Source: Pseudomonadota bacterium
GTDB taxonomy: Bacteria; Myxococcota_A; Bradymonadia; Bradymonadales; GCA-2716585
Reading direction: 5' to 3'
Assembly (NCBI GenBank): GCA_005804885.1
Contig: SYOX01000212.1
Location: forward strand, 1-64,000
DNA length: 64,000 nucleotides
A model generated the notes under the pieces. The model worked only from the letters and a program-made list of their open reading frames with translations, had not been told where the DNA came from and ran no database searches. Every line of letters starts with the position of its first letter. Position 1 is the stretch's first letter. Shown one piece after another: positions 54,465 through 63,700 of the stretch. Position numbers and translations under genes: made by a program.

Positions 54465-55316
54465 TCACGGCCTCGCGGGTGCCAGCGGCTCCGCCAGCCA
54501 CTCCAGCAACAGGCGCGCGATCTCCTCGGGCTCGTCCTCCTGCAGGAAGTGGCCGCAGCCCGGCAGGGACGTCTTTCGCGCGTGGGGGGATTCGGCCACC
54601 ACCCGCGCCATCGTCTCGGCGACGTCGGGCAGGATCCTGTCGTTCTCTCCATAGATGATGTGCAGCGGCCCCTTGAACGAGGGCAGCCAACGGGCCAGCG
54701 ACCGGATGCCGTCGACGTGCAGCCGGCTGGCCGTCCTGAGCAGCGCCGTCCGGGCCGAAGACTCCTTGAAGGGATCCAGGTAGCCCGCCATCACCGCCGG
54801 CGTCAGCCGCTCCTTGTGCTCGACGCCCAGCCGCATCGCCTGCCGCAGCCCCCACGGGCTGGCCGCAAGATCCCGCGCCAGCGGCACCCGCACCCCCAGC
54901 AAGAAGAGCCTCGCCGCCCAGGAGAGCTCCGGGTACACGACCGTGTTGAGCAGCGCGATCCGCGACACCCGCTCCGGGTGCCTGTGGGCCCAGTACAGCC
55001 CCACCGGCCCGCCCAGATCGTGGACCACGAGGTTGACCTTCTCCACCCCGAGCCCGTCCAGCGCGGCCTCAATCGCCCGATCCTGGTAATTGAAGCTGTA
55101 GGAGTCGCCCGCGGGCTTGTCCGAGCGACCGAAGCCCGGCAGATCCAGCGCCAACGCCCTGAAGCCGCCCGCCGCCACGGGATCCACGATGTTGCGCCAC
55201 AAGTGCGACGAGGTCGGCCACCCATGCACCATCAGCACCGCCTCGCCCTGACCCGCCTCCAGCGCATGAAGCCTGAGCTTCGGCGCCTCGATATCGACAA
55301 ACACGCTCCTGGACAT
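54465..55316 (-). CDS. alpha/beta hydrolase, haloalkane-dehalogenase-like with Asp nucleophile
   Basis: A 283-residue alpha/beta hydrolase. HGWP (31-34) provides the oxyanion site. The nucleophile elbow is VVHDLGG with Asp100 where esterases have Ser, as in haloalkane and haloacetate dehalogenases and epoxide hydrolases. DRILPD supplies the acid and GCGHF the catalytic His. The cap region (SWAARLFLLGVRVPLARDLA) is helical. It should hydrolyse a carbon-halogen or epoxide bond; the choice is not fixed by these motifs. GGAGGAGG precedes the ATG at 55316. Convergent with the VIT/VWA gene, 27 bp between stops. Confidence 0.88.
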   Translation of the reverse strand: MSRSVFVDIEAPKLRLHALEAGQGEAVLMVHGWPTSSHLWRNIVDPVAAGGFRALALDLPGFGRSDKPAGDSYSFNYQDRAIEAALDGLGVEKVNLVVHDLGGPVGLYWAHRHPERVSRIALLNTVVYPELSWAARLFLLGVRVPLARDLAASPWGLRQAMRLGVEHKERLTPAVMAGYLDPFKESSARTALLRTASRLHVDGIRSLARWLPSFKGPLHIIYGENDRILPDVAETMARVVAESPHARKTSLPGCGHFLQEDEPEEIARLLLEWLAEPLAPARP

Positions 55317-55516
55317 CAACGCCTCCTCCTCCTCCTCTTCGCACTTGCGCGATGGAGCCTACGTCCTTGACCCCGCCCTGCCCAGCAAAAAGCGAGCGCG
55401 GCCGCCGCGATGGCTGATCCGGCCCACGGCCGCTGTTGGCTCCCCAACCACGCCCGCGTTGTGATAGACAGAGGCGACCCCAGGGCCACCCCAACGACCG
55501 AGGACAACCAGAGATC

Positions 55517-55942
55517 ATGCGCAACCCAACGCTCGCCATCGGGATCATCGGCCTCCTGTTCGCCGGAGCAACGGGCTGCGCCGGCATGAAGGAGGCCGCG
55601 CCATCCAGCGCAGACGCGCCTCAAGACTTCCAGAGCGCCTCGGAAGAGGTCGAGCGGCTCACCGAGGCCATCGTCCTCAACAGCGGCGCCCCAGCCGAAC
55701 GCCCCAGCCCCGCCGACCCCGTGGACGCCAGGAAGACCGAAGACACCCCCTCGGCCAGGAGCGACGCGGGCCGCGCCTTCGGCTGCGACGACGTGTGCGA
55801 GGCCAGCGCCGGGATCTGCGCCTCGGCCAACCGCATCTGCCAGATCGCCGCCCAGCTCCCCGACCCGCACTTCGCCGAGCGTTGCGCCTGGGCCTCCGAC
55901 CAGTGCCAGGCCGGCAAGCGCCGCTGCGCCGAGTGCCGGTAG
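55517..55942 (+). CDS. small Cys-rich lipoprotein
   Basis: A 141-residue precursor: MRNPTLAIGIIGLLFAGATG then Cys21. An acidic/Pro linker is followed by a C-terminal domain of about 55 residues with eight cysteines (GCDDVCEASAGICASANRIC, RCAWASDQCQAGKRRCAECR). The Cys spacing of pairs suggests four disulfides, as in the Cys clusters seen in other myxobacterial lipoproteins. Function unknown. The start at 55517 is chosen over a longer frame because the signal is complete from there. Type C repeat C4 begins six bases after the stop. Confidence 0.75.
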   Translation: MRNPTLAIGIIGLLFAGATGCAGMKEAAPSSADAPQDFQSASEEVERLTEAIVLNSGAPAERPSPADPVDARKTEDTPSARSDAGRAFGCDDVCEASAGICASANRICQIAAQLPDPHFAERCAWASDQCQAGKRRCAECR

Positions 55943-55947
55943 CCAAC

Positions 55948-56008
55948 AACTCCACCCCCTGTCCCCCTCCTCGCTGCGCAAGGGAGGGGGGACGCTCGTA
56001 TTACGGGA
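55948..56008 (+). repeat. type C hairpin repeat C4
   Basis: Same unit as at 2109: CTCCACCCCCTGTCCCCCTC followed by the hairpin (with one extra base) and GACGCTCGTATTACGG. It is in plus orientation, just outside type A element A4, whose other side carries C5 in minus orientation. Confidence 0.85.
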
Positions 56009-56011
56009 TGG

Positions 56012-56532
56012 GTGGATCGGCGAGTCGACTTCGATGACGGGCACGTCGAGATCAACGAGTCGACTTCGTTGGTGAGCTCTGCACGTTGGCGGTCCACCCG
56101 GGCTCGCGCCCGGGCCTACAATTTGTCCAGGGACGCCCCTGCGGGGCTGGCGAAGGGGCGTCAACCTTCAAGCGACAGACCCCCTCAAGGCCGCTCGATG
56201 TCTGCTTGCGAGCCCCTGAACATCTCTTCTGAGCTCAACAAGGGTGACACGCCCCACGAACGCTGACACTCCGTCGCCAGCCCCGCCGGATGGCGGGGCG
56301 ACGCAGGACAAAACCCAAGGCCCGGGCGCAAGCCCGGGTGGACCGTCAACGTGCAGAACCCATCAACGAAGTCGACGCGCCGATCTCGACGTGCCCGTCA
56401 TCGAAGTCGACTCGCCAATCTCCCCTTGTCCACCAACGAAGCCGACTCGACGATCCCGACGTGCCCGTCAACGAAGTCGACTCGTCGATCTCTCCGTGTC
56501 CACCAACGAAGCCGACTCGTCGATCTCTCCGT
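56012..56532. repeat. type A composite palindromic element, copy A4, enclosed by type C
   Basis: Left array has two units (56012-56080), the central module runs about 56080-56365, and the right array has about five units (56366-56532). The core is oriented as in A1. In the left arm the inner hairpin is GCCCC-TGC-GGGGC, as in type B; in the right arm it is GCCCCGCC-GGAT-GGCGGGGC. The element is short because of few array units. C4 and C5 frame it in inverted orientation. Confidence 0.87.
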
Positions 56533-56700
56533 GTCCGTAATACGAGCGTCCCCCCTCCTTGCGCAGCGAGGAGGGGGACAGGGGGTGGAGTGTGCGATCC
56601 CCCTTGCCCCAACCGCGAGCGTCCCTCCCCCTTGTGAAACGAGGGGGAGGACAGGTGGGGGAGTCAAGCCAGGGGCAGGACAGCAGGGGGAGTCAAGCCA
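56533..56700 (-). repeat. type C hairpin repeat C5 and degenerate copy
   Basis: 56533-56592 is a full type C copy in minus orientation. 56613-56700 holds degenerate CCCTCCCCCTTG / GAGGGGGAGGACAG copies and a 24-25 bp tandem GGGGGAGTCAAGCCAGGGG repeat. No gene is visible in 56593-56873 apart from the start of the next one. Confidence 0.75.
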
Positions 56701-56765
56701 GGGGGAGTGGAACGCGTGGGATCTGAATCGTGGCACCGGGCGAACAAAGGTCACCCACACACATT

Positions 56766-56789
56766 TTGTCATTGGCTGACAATTTTTTT
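56766..56789 (+). terminator. hairpin with U-tract in the leader of the following gene
   Basis: TTGTCA (56766-56771), loop TTGGC, TGACAA (56777-56782), then seven T. The stem is only 6 bp and AT-rich, so a weak rho-independent terminator or attenuator is possible. It sits 84 bp before the start at 56874, within the only AT-rich stretch here, so it could also be a promoter or operator. Confidence 0.4.
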
Positions 56790-56873
56790 GAACAAGGCCT
56801 GAAGGTGGATCGTCAAGAGTGGCGCGAGAAGGAACCAAGGGCGACACGAACACCCGACAGGAGAGGCCTGGAC

Positions 56874-57725
56874 ATGAAGGTTTTGCTTTGGACGGCAGCG
56901 GCGATCAGCATCTTGATGGGGGCTCAAGTCTCGGCTCAGGACGTCGACCAGACGCACCAGGGGCCGGAGCAAGGCTCGGCGCTTGAGTGCGCCGAGGGCG
57001 GCAAGGCCAGGAGCGCGGCGAGCCGCCGCAAGAGCGCGAAGCGCAACGACAAGAACGACGCCAGGCGCGCCGAGCCCACGAAGCCCACGCGCTCCAGCGA
57101 CGAGGGCAAGCGATCCAAGGTTCGCAGGAAGCGCCGCAGCGCCCGCCGAGTGAAGCCCTGGACACAAATGCAGTTTACAGCGGCGATGGCGGTTTCGAAC
57201 AGCGCCGACGAGGTTGAGGGGACGACCGCCACGGTCTTCCTGGGCGCCCCGTTGACCCAACGCTACGGCCCCGGTCAGTTCATGAGCCTGGGGGGCAGGT
57301 TGGAGATCGAGGATTGTGGAGGTGATTGCACCAGCTCAAGGGTGGGGCCTGCATTGCGGCTGGGGACGACGCAGGGCAGCCGCCGCAACACCACGCCCGA
57401 CTGGTCGCTCTACGCCGAGGGCGCCCTGATGCTCAGCCTCACCGACGACCAGCCCGCCAACAGCGACGAGGTCTTCAGCAGCGACAGGCGCTCATCGGAG
57501 GGCCCCTCCTCCGTCGTGCCGAGGTTGAGCGTCGGGATGAGCTCGCCCGGCGTCAGCAGGGGGATCAAGAACGCCATCATCGGCGATGGCCCCATCGTCA
57601 GCTACAAGATCCTCCTCGCCCCCCTCTTCATCATCAACCACGCCGAGGTCGCCGTGGAGATGGGCGGGCCTGGAGGATCGGCCAACGATCCCCGCCTCAT
57701 GTTCTTCATCGGCAGCGGTCTCTGA
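56874..57725 (+). CDS. exported, basic, outer-membrane-like protein
   Basis: A 283-residue protein with a signal peptide (MKVLLWTAAAISILMGAQVS, AQ). Residues about 45-95 are strongly basic and Ser-rich (KRNDKNDARRAEPTKPTRSS, KRSKVRRKRRSARRVK). The rest is beta-rich with alternating strands (GGRLEIEDCGGDC, WSLYAEGALMLSLTDDQ, FFIGSGL), ending in a hydrophobic strand as outer-membrane proteins do. The start at 56874 has GGAGAGG upstream. The basic stretch may bind an anionic polymer such as LPS or DNA. No family recognised. The next gene is convergent. Confidence 0.68.
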   Translation: MKVLLWTAAAISILMGAQVSAQDVDQTHQGPEQGSALECAEGGKARSAASRRKSAKRNDKNDARRAEPTKPTRSSDEGKRSKVRRKRRSARRVKPWTQMQFTAAMAVSNSADEVEGTTATVFLGAPLTQRYGPGQFMSLGGRLEIEDCGGDCTSSRVGPALRLGTTQGSRRNTTPDWSLYAEGALMLSLTDDQPANSDEVFSSDRRSSEGPSSVVPRLSVGMSSPGVSRGIKNAIIGDGPIVSYKILLAPLFIINHAEVAVEMGGPGGSANDPRLMFFIGSGL

Positions 57726-57757
57726 CCACAACCCGCAATGGCGCCGCACTCCGCCCT

Positions 57758-57862
57758 GCCCGGTCGCAAGGACTTGCGCAGATCAAGGAGGGGCGCAAAG
57801 GCCATCAACAAGCCCGTCGAGCAACTTTGCCCAGTCACAAAGACTTGAGCAGTTCAAGGAGG
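57758..57862. repeat. second case of a duplicated gene 3' end
   Basis: 57829-57862 (which includes the last codons, LLELLKSL and stop, of the diheme cytochrome gene) and 57758-57791 are 34-bp direct copies with five mismatches, 71 bp apart. The second lies beyond the stop codon, between the convergent genes. It parallels the scoA duplication at 379-454. Confidence 0.72.
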
Positions 57863-59274
57863 CTGGCGCGATCGGCCTCGCCCAGATCCAGGCCGAAGGG
57901 GTGGCCGGGGGCCTCGCGGTCGGGATCGAAGAGATCGTCGAGGGTCCGCGTGGCCCCGCTGGCGGTCAGCGGGCTTCGGTCCTTCACCCCGATCAGCGAG
58001 GGCACGCGCCAGGAGCCCGTGGCGCGATCGGGGCTCAAGGCCACGGTCGGATCCGTGCCCACGAGGTCGACCGGGACCGGCGGGCCCGCGAAGGTCGGCG
58101 GCGCGTGGCACGACGCGCAGCGCGCCTCGAAGATCGCGAGGCCCTCCGGATCGAGCGCGCCCGTATCCACGCCGGGGTCCAGATCCCAGAGGTAGAGCGC
58201 CAGGGCAAAGGCGAGCTTGCGCGGGGGCCGCTGGCGCTCGTTGAGCGAGGTGATCAGCAGCGTCTCGACGCGGACGGCCAGCGCACCGAGGCTGTTGCGG
58301 AGGGTCGCGGCCCTGTGGAGGTGGGTCTGGTGACGGATGGCCCTCAGATCGGTGATGGCGACCGGGTTGTCCAGATCATCGCCAGTGACGTCGACGCGCC
58401 CTGGCCCCCAGGCGCTGCGCGGGCCGACGGAGCCCAGCGCGGAATCCCGAGTGATCGCGCCCAGATCCAGTCGCCCGTTGTTGAGGCCAGCGATGACCAC
58501 GCCCTCAGGATCGCCGGGGGCCGGGGCGGCGTGGCAGGTGGCGCAGGTGGCCGAGAGGCCCCGCTCGCCGCGGGCCTGCTCGCTCCAGACGAGGCCGCCG
58601 ACCTGCCCCGCGTCGTCCACCCAGAGGCCATAGCGGGCGGGCCCCTCGGGCGACCGGAGGGCCGCCGAGAGCAGCCCGCTGGAGATCGGATAGCTGAAGA
58701 AGGCCTCGCGGCCCAGCGCGATCAGCGCCGAGCGCTCCCAGGGCGTCCCCTCGACGTCCAGCGCGCCCCACCCCGACAGGTCCTCTTCAGGCCGCTCAAG
58801 GCCGATGTCGCCCAGGACGACGGGGCGAGCGCGCGGGTTGAAGGTGGGCAGGGCGCCCCAGCCCGCCTCGTCGTAGCGGTCAAGGCGCAAGGCGGAGTAG
58901 CCGTTGTCGGGGTTGACGATCGACGCCTCCAGGAGCTTCCTCCGAAAGGCCGGCTCTGAGTCGTAGCTTTGGCCAAGGGCGACGTCGGCGTCGACCAGGG
59001 GATCGACAGGCTCCACAGGGACACAGGCGCTCGCGGCCAGCGCCACGAGCGCCCCGCAGATCGCGCCCAGCCCTCGCCGCCAAGGCGCGCCGCCTTGAGG
59101 GCGAGACCCGGCGCCTGTGCGCGGCGGCGCCGAAGATGCGGGCGCTGGCGACGACGGGGGGCCTTCCCCGGCGTCTGGGCGCGCGGGCGCCGCCCTCAAG
59201 GCGGTCAGGGCCGGCGCGGCGCTCCGGCCTGCCCAGAGCCCTCGGCGCTTGTCCGCCTCGCTCACCCTGCACAT
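57835..59274 (-). CDS. diheme cytochrome, lipoprotein-like
   Basis: A 479-residue ORF with two CxxCH sites, CATCH (about 237) and CASCH (about 380). It has DLRAIRHQTHLHRAATLRNS and an expected C-terminal LGEADRASLLELLKSL. The general plan is that of diheme cytochrome c peroxidase (MauG/CCP) relatives, although the MauG motif itself is not obvious. The signal region RRGLGAICGALVALAASAC (Cys84) lies after a polar, Pro/Ala-rich 65-residue head, so the true start may be further in than 59274; GTG at 59265 overlaps the upstream stop as GTGA and is equally possible. It is cotranscribed with the Cys-rich lipoprotein upstream. A periplasmic or surface electron carrier. Confidence 0.82.
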   Translation of the reverse strand: MCRVSEADKRRGLWAGRSAAPALTALRAAPARPDAGEGPPSSPAPASSAPPRTGAGSRPQGGAPWRRGLGAICGALVALAASACVPVEPVDPLVDADVALGQSYDSEPAFRRKLLEASIVNPDNGYSALRLDRYDEAGWGALPTFNPRARPVVLGDIGLERPEEDLSGWGALDVEGTPWERSALIALGREAFFSYPISSGLLSAALRSPEGPARYGLWVDDAGQVGGLVWSEQARGERGLSATCATCHAAPAPGDPEGVVIAGLNNGRLDLGAITRDSALGSVGPRSAWGPGRVDVTGDDLDNPVAITDLRAIRHQTHLHRAATLRNSLGALAVRVETLLITSLNERQRPPRKLAFALALYLWDLDPGVDTGALDPEGLAIFEARCASCHAPPTFAGPPVPVDLVGTDPTVALSPDRATGSWRVPSLIGVKDRSPLTASGATRTLDDLFDPDREAPGHPFGLDLGEADRASLLELLKSL

Positions 59275-60041
59275 TGGGAGTTCGAGCAGAGCCAGCGGCC
59301 GACGTTGGGATCGTAGGCGCAGTAATTGTCGCCGCCGCCGCAGTCGGCGTCATCGATGCACTCGTCCTCGGGGGTGTGGCAGTAGTAGGCGATGACGCCG
59401 CTGTAGAAGCCGCAGTCGCCCAGCGAGGGCGAGCAGAAGCCCTGGCCTGGGGCGCCGCAGTCGGCGTCGACGAGGCAGTCGCCGCGCGTCAGGCAGACGT
59501 TGTTGTCGGCGCGAAAGCCGCCGCCGCACTCGCAGACGAAGCCGCCGCACGCGGCGTCCTCAAAGCAGAGGTCGTAGGTGCAATACCAGCCGTCGTGGCC
59601 ATTGCCGACGCAGCGGCCGTTGGTGCCCTCCTGGCACTCAGCATGGCTGCGGCAGGCGACGAAGTCGTCCGGAGCGTCCTTGGGGGGCGGGTCGAAGCTC
59701 TCCGAGCGGACGTCGTCGCAGGCGAGCGCCTCGGGGCGATGCCGCTCGGGGACGCGCGCGGTGGCGGCGTCGGGATCTTCGGCGTCGGGGTCTGCCGCGT
59801 CGGCTCTCACGTCGTCGGGGTCTGCGGCGTCGGCACTCGCGTCGTCGACCGGGGCATCCTCGACGACCACGGCGTCTCCGGGGTCGACGTCATCCGGGCG
59901 ATCGGCGTCCTCGGAGGGGGCGGCGTCGGGCTCGACGCTCGCGTCGGCGGGGTTGTTGTATTCTGGCGGATCGGCGCAGCCGAGGCCGATGAGCAGCAGC
60001 GACGCGGTCAGAGTCGCGATCCGTAGGTGCCGTAGGTGCAT
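59262..60041 (-). CDS. Asp/Ala-rich, Cys-rich lipoprotein
   Basis: A 259-residue lipoprotein (MHLRHLRIATLTASLLLIGL, then GC at 22). The linker of about 75 residues is repeats of DADPDA/DDAS, encoded by imperfect 9-12 bp DNA repeats. The rest has about 22 cysteines in several modules (ACRSHAECQEGTNGRCVGNG, CGGFVCECGGGFRADNNVC, CLVDADCGAPGQGFC, CIDDADCGGGDNYC), like the DxDC modules of myxobacterial secreted proteins. The start at 60041 has GGAG upstream. Its stop overlaps the diheme cytochrome start, so the two are probably coupled and may work as a pair at the surface. Confidence 0.83.
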   Translation of the reverse strand: MHLRHLRIATLTASLLLIGLGCADPPEYNNPADASVEPDAAPSEDADRPDDVDPGDAVVVEDAPVDDASADAADPDDVRADAADPDAEDPDAATARVPERHRPEALACDDVRSESFDPPPKDAPDDFVACRSHAECQEGTNGRCVGNGHDGWYCTYDLCFEDAACGGFVCECGGGFRADNNVCLTRGDCLVDADCGAPGQGFCSPSLGDCGFYSGVIAYYCHTPEDECIDDADCGGGDNYCAYDPNVGRWLCSNSQCAG

Positions 60042-60782
60042 GGTCAAGCTCCGAGGTCGGTCAGGGTCATCCCAACGCCTCTTTGTAGCACGGGGCGTGC
60101 CGGAGGTCGCCATTGACGCTCCACGCCGCAGCTGACGGCGCGCGAGGCCAACGCAGGGCGAGGAGCGCGGCGAGCTGATGACGCGCTTGTCGCGGCGCGG
60201 GCCTCAGGGGCTCAAAAATCCGTGAGGTGGACGGGGGCGCGTGGCCCAGAGCGCCAGAGGGACAGACGGGCGAGTTCTTGAGGGGGAGGGCGCGGCGAAG
60301 CGGACCTGGGGAATTCTGGATCTGGGACCCAGAGCGGTTTGAACCCAAAGGGCATCCTGCTATGCTGGGAAGGGCGAACTCAGACTCATCAAGATGAACC
60401 TGTCCTGGATGGCTCGTTCATGACCACCTCAAGACAGAGCAACGATGCCAGCGAGGTCCTGGGCCTCGATGTCGACTCACAGGACTTCTGCATGTCCTCT
60501 CCCCGCACCAACATCATCTCCCCTCAAGCCCGACGTCCACGCCATGGGTTCGGCCCGGTCCAGAGGGTCGCGGGTCGCCTCGTCGCGATCTCACCCATCC
60601 CGAGGGCGTCTGCGGCCGTCAGACGAGCCCCTCGACGCCCTCCTCCTCGGAGTTGGCGCTGTCCCTCCCGGGCTTCATCGGGATGGCCGCCGCATCGCGC
60701 CCTCGCTTGAGGGCTTGACCTCCGGTGCCAGAAGGGCACCCTGATGACTCTGGTTCAACAAGAAGAGCGAGCCTTGACAGAG
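60042..60782. other. 741-bp intergenic region
   Basis: Divergent promoter region between the Cys-rich lipoprotein and the large adhesin. Frames at 60339-60710 and 60445-60744 are open, but neither has a ribosome site nor a recognisable protein. The 60330-60500 part is AT-richer than its surroundings. I see no tRNA, no type A-C repeat and no clear terminator. Confidence 0.4.
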
Positions 60783-63700
60783 ATGAACATGCAATCCAAG
60801 CGAACCACGCTCCGAGCCCCGCTGACAGGCGCAACGACCCTGATGGCTGTCCTCGTCGGGTCCGCGCTCACAGCCTCCGTGGCCAACGCCGCGCCGCTGA
60901 TCCTCACGAACCTGGATCCGGCCCGGAACGCCCTGAGTGTCCGGCAGGACGGCGTCATCAGCGCCACCTTCGGCGTGGACATCGATGGTGAGAGCGTCGG
61001 AGGTCGGGTCTTCGTGCGCGGCTCGGTCAGCGGGGCCCTCGCCTTGAACGTCTCGGTCGACGGGCCGACCATCAACCTCGATCCTGACGCGCTGCTCAAG
61101 GCCGGCGAGATCGTCACGGTGTCGCTGGGGGCCGGGATCCTGGGGATCAACGGCGACAACCTGGTCTCGACCCTCCAGTGGCGCTTCGTGGCCGCGGCCG
61201 GCGGCTTTGGCACCTTCATCGACTCCGGCCAGAACTTCCCGCCGGGGCTGGGCCGCGCCGTGGCGCTGGCCGATTACGACGGCGACGGCGACATCGACGT
61301 CTTCGACGTCAAGGGGCTCAACGGCGGCTTCAGGGTGCTGCTCAACGACGGCGACGGCACCTTGACCGACACCGGGCAGGTCCTGGACACGAACGACCCG
61401 GCCAACGCGGAGGCCGGCGACATCGACGGGGACGGCGACATCGACGTGGCGGTGGCCTTCGGCTTTGGCAACCGCGTGACCTTCTTCCTCAACAACGGCG
61501 CGGGGATATTCAACGTCTCGCGCACCGTCAACGTCTCCTTCCCCTTCGACGTGACGCTGGAGGATCTGGACGGCGACGGCGATCTGGACGCGCTGACCTC
61601 GTTTCGCGGAGAGCGGCTCTTGAACGACGGCGTGGGGAACTTCACGGCCTCGGGCAACATCGGCGGCGGCAATGGGCGCTTCATGGACATGGGCGATCTG
61701 GACGGCGACGGCGACATGGACGCCGTCCTGGCGGGCTTTGGCCCCCTCCAGGTCTTTCTGAACAACGGCGCGGGCGTCTTCGCCAGCGCAGGTCAGGTCG
61801 ACATCGGCGGCACCGCCGTGCGCGACCCCCAGCTGGGCGACATCGACGACGACGGCGACCTCGATCTGGTCAACTTCACCAGCGTGGGCCTGCGCGTCCT
61901 GCTCAACAACGGCGCGGGCGTCTTCACCGACTCCGGGCAGGTGCCCAGCAACCTGCGCAACGAGCGCGGCGAGCTGCGCGACGCCGACGGCGACGGCGAT
62001 CTGGATGCCCTGGGCAGCGGCCTCGTCGGCAGCAATGCGCGCCTTTTCCTCAACAACGGCGGCGTCTTCACCGACTCGGGCCGGGCGCTGGGCGGCGCCG
62101 CGGGGCTTGGCATGGACATGGCCGACCTCGACGGCGACGGCTCGCTGGACATCTACTCCAGCAACGAGTCCGGCGGCGGGCGCGTCATCTTCAACCAGGC
62201 CGTGCCGCTCAACATCGTCAGCCTCGATCCTGAGCGCAACGCGCTGGCGGCCAGCTTCAACAGCGACACCATCAGCCTGACCTTCAGCGCCCCCATCGAC
62301 CTGAACTCCTTCAGCGAGAAGATCCGCGTCAGCAGCGTCCTGCGAGGCAGCCTGCCCGGCGTGCCCAGCGCCAACGGGGCCACCCTCACCCTCACCCTCC
62401 TCACCCCCCTCGGCATCCCCAACGATCTTGTCACGGTCGGCATCGAGGCGGGGGTGCGCGGGACGGGCGGCGAGGTGCTGCTGGCGAGCTCCATCACCCA
62501 GTTCACCACCGAGGTCCCCGTCGGTATCTCGAACTTCGGAGACACGGGGATAACGGCCGGGACGGGGATCGTCGACATCGACTTCACGGACGTCACCCTT
62601 GACGGCAACCTGGACGCCGTGGTCGCAACGGGCGGCGCCACCCCCAACCTCGTCATCGCGCTCGTGGGTCGGGGTTTCAGGGGGTTTCAAGTCAACCAGG
62701 TGTTCGGCTCGAACGGGGTCCAGACCAACGAGATCGCGCTGGCCGATCTGAACGACGACGGCCTGCAGGACGCCTACATCGCCAACATCGCTGCGCCCGA
62801 CGAGGTCTGGCTCAACGACGGCAATGGCCTCCTCGTCGACTCCAACCAGCGCATCGGCGGCGCCGTGTCCACGCTGGGCGTCGCGCTCGGCGATCTGAAC
62901 GGCGACCGTCGACCGGACGCCTTCGTGACCCGGGCCGCCTCCAGCCGCATCCTGCTGCTTGACCAGGAGGGCGCCTTCGTCGACTCCGGGCAGGATCTCG
63001 GCGGGCTGGGCGAGTCGGTGGAGCTGGGCGACCTGGACGGCGACGGCGATCTGGACGCCTACGTCGCCCTCAACGGCCAGAACCGCGTCTTCTTCAACGC
63101 GGGCGACGGCCAGATGATCGACTCCGGCCAGCGCCTCGCCGACGTCAACACCGTCAAGGTCGACCTCGGTGATCTGGACGGCGACGGCGATCTGGACGCC
63201 GCGACCGCCAACGACGGCGCCGCCAACCGGGTGTGGCTCAACAACGGCTCGGGCGTCTTTGCGGACTCCAACCAGCGCCTCGGCGACGCCCTCAACACCC
63301 GGTCGCTGGCGCTGGGGGACATCGACTCTGACGGCGATCTGGACCTCGTCTACGCCGCGACGGGCGACAACGAGGTATTCTTGAACAACGGCGCGGGGAT
63401 ATTCACCGACTCAGGCCGGTCCCTGGGCGGCGACTTCAGCACCTCCGTCGCGCTCGCCGACCTGAACGGCGACAACAAGCTCGACGCGATGGTCGGCATC
63501 AACTTCGCCGACCGCGAGATGAGGGTCTGGCTCGGCAACACCGACCCCGCCCTGATCACCAACGCCGGCCTGAGCGTGAATGAGGGCGCCGGCGGGCAGA
63601 TCTCCGACGCCGCCCTCCTGGTTCAGGACGAAGAGCAGTTCGACGTTGAACTCACCTACACCCTCGAGTCCGCCCCGGCCAACGGCGGCCTCCTGCTCAA

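Noticed and set aside
60675-62690. 671-codon minus-strand open frame opposite the FG-GAP protein
   Set aside because: Its VAVAVQIAHVH-type repeats are the antisense image of the DxDGDGDxD coding repeats. The plus-strand frame has a signal peptide and recognised domains.
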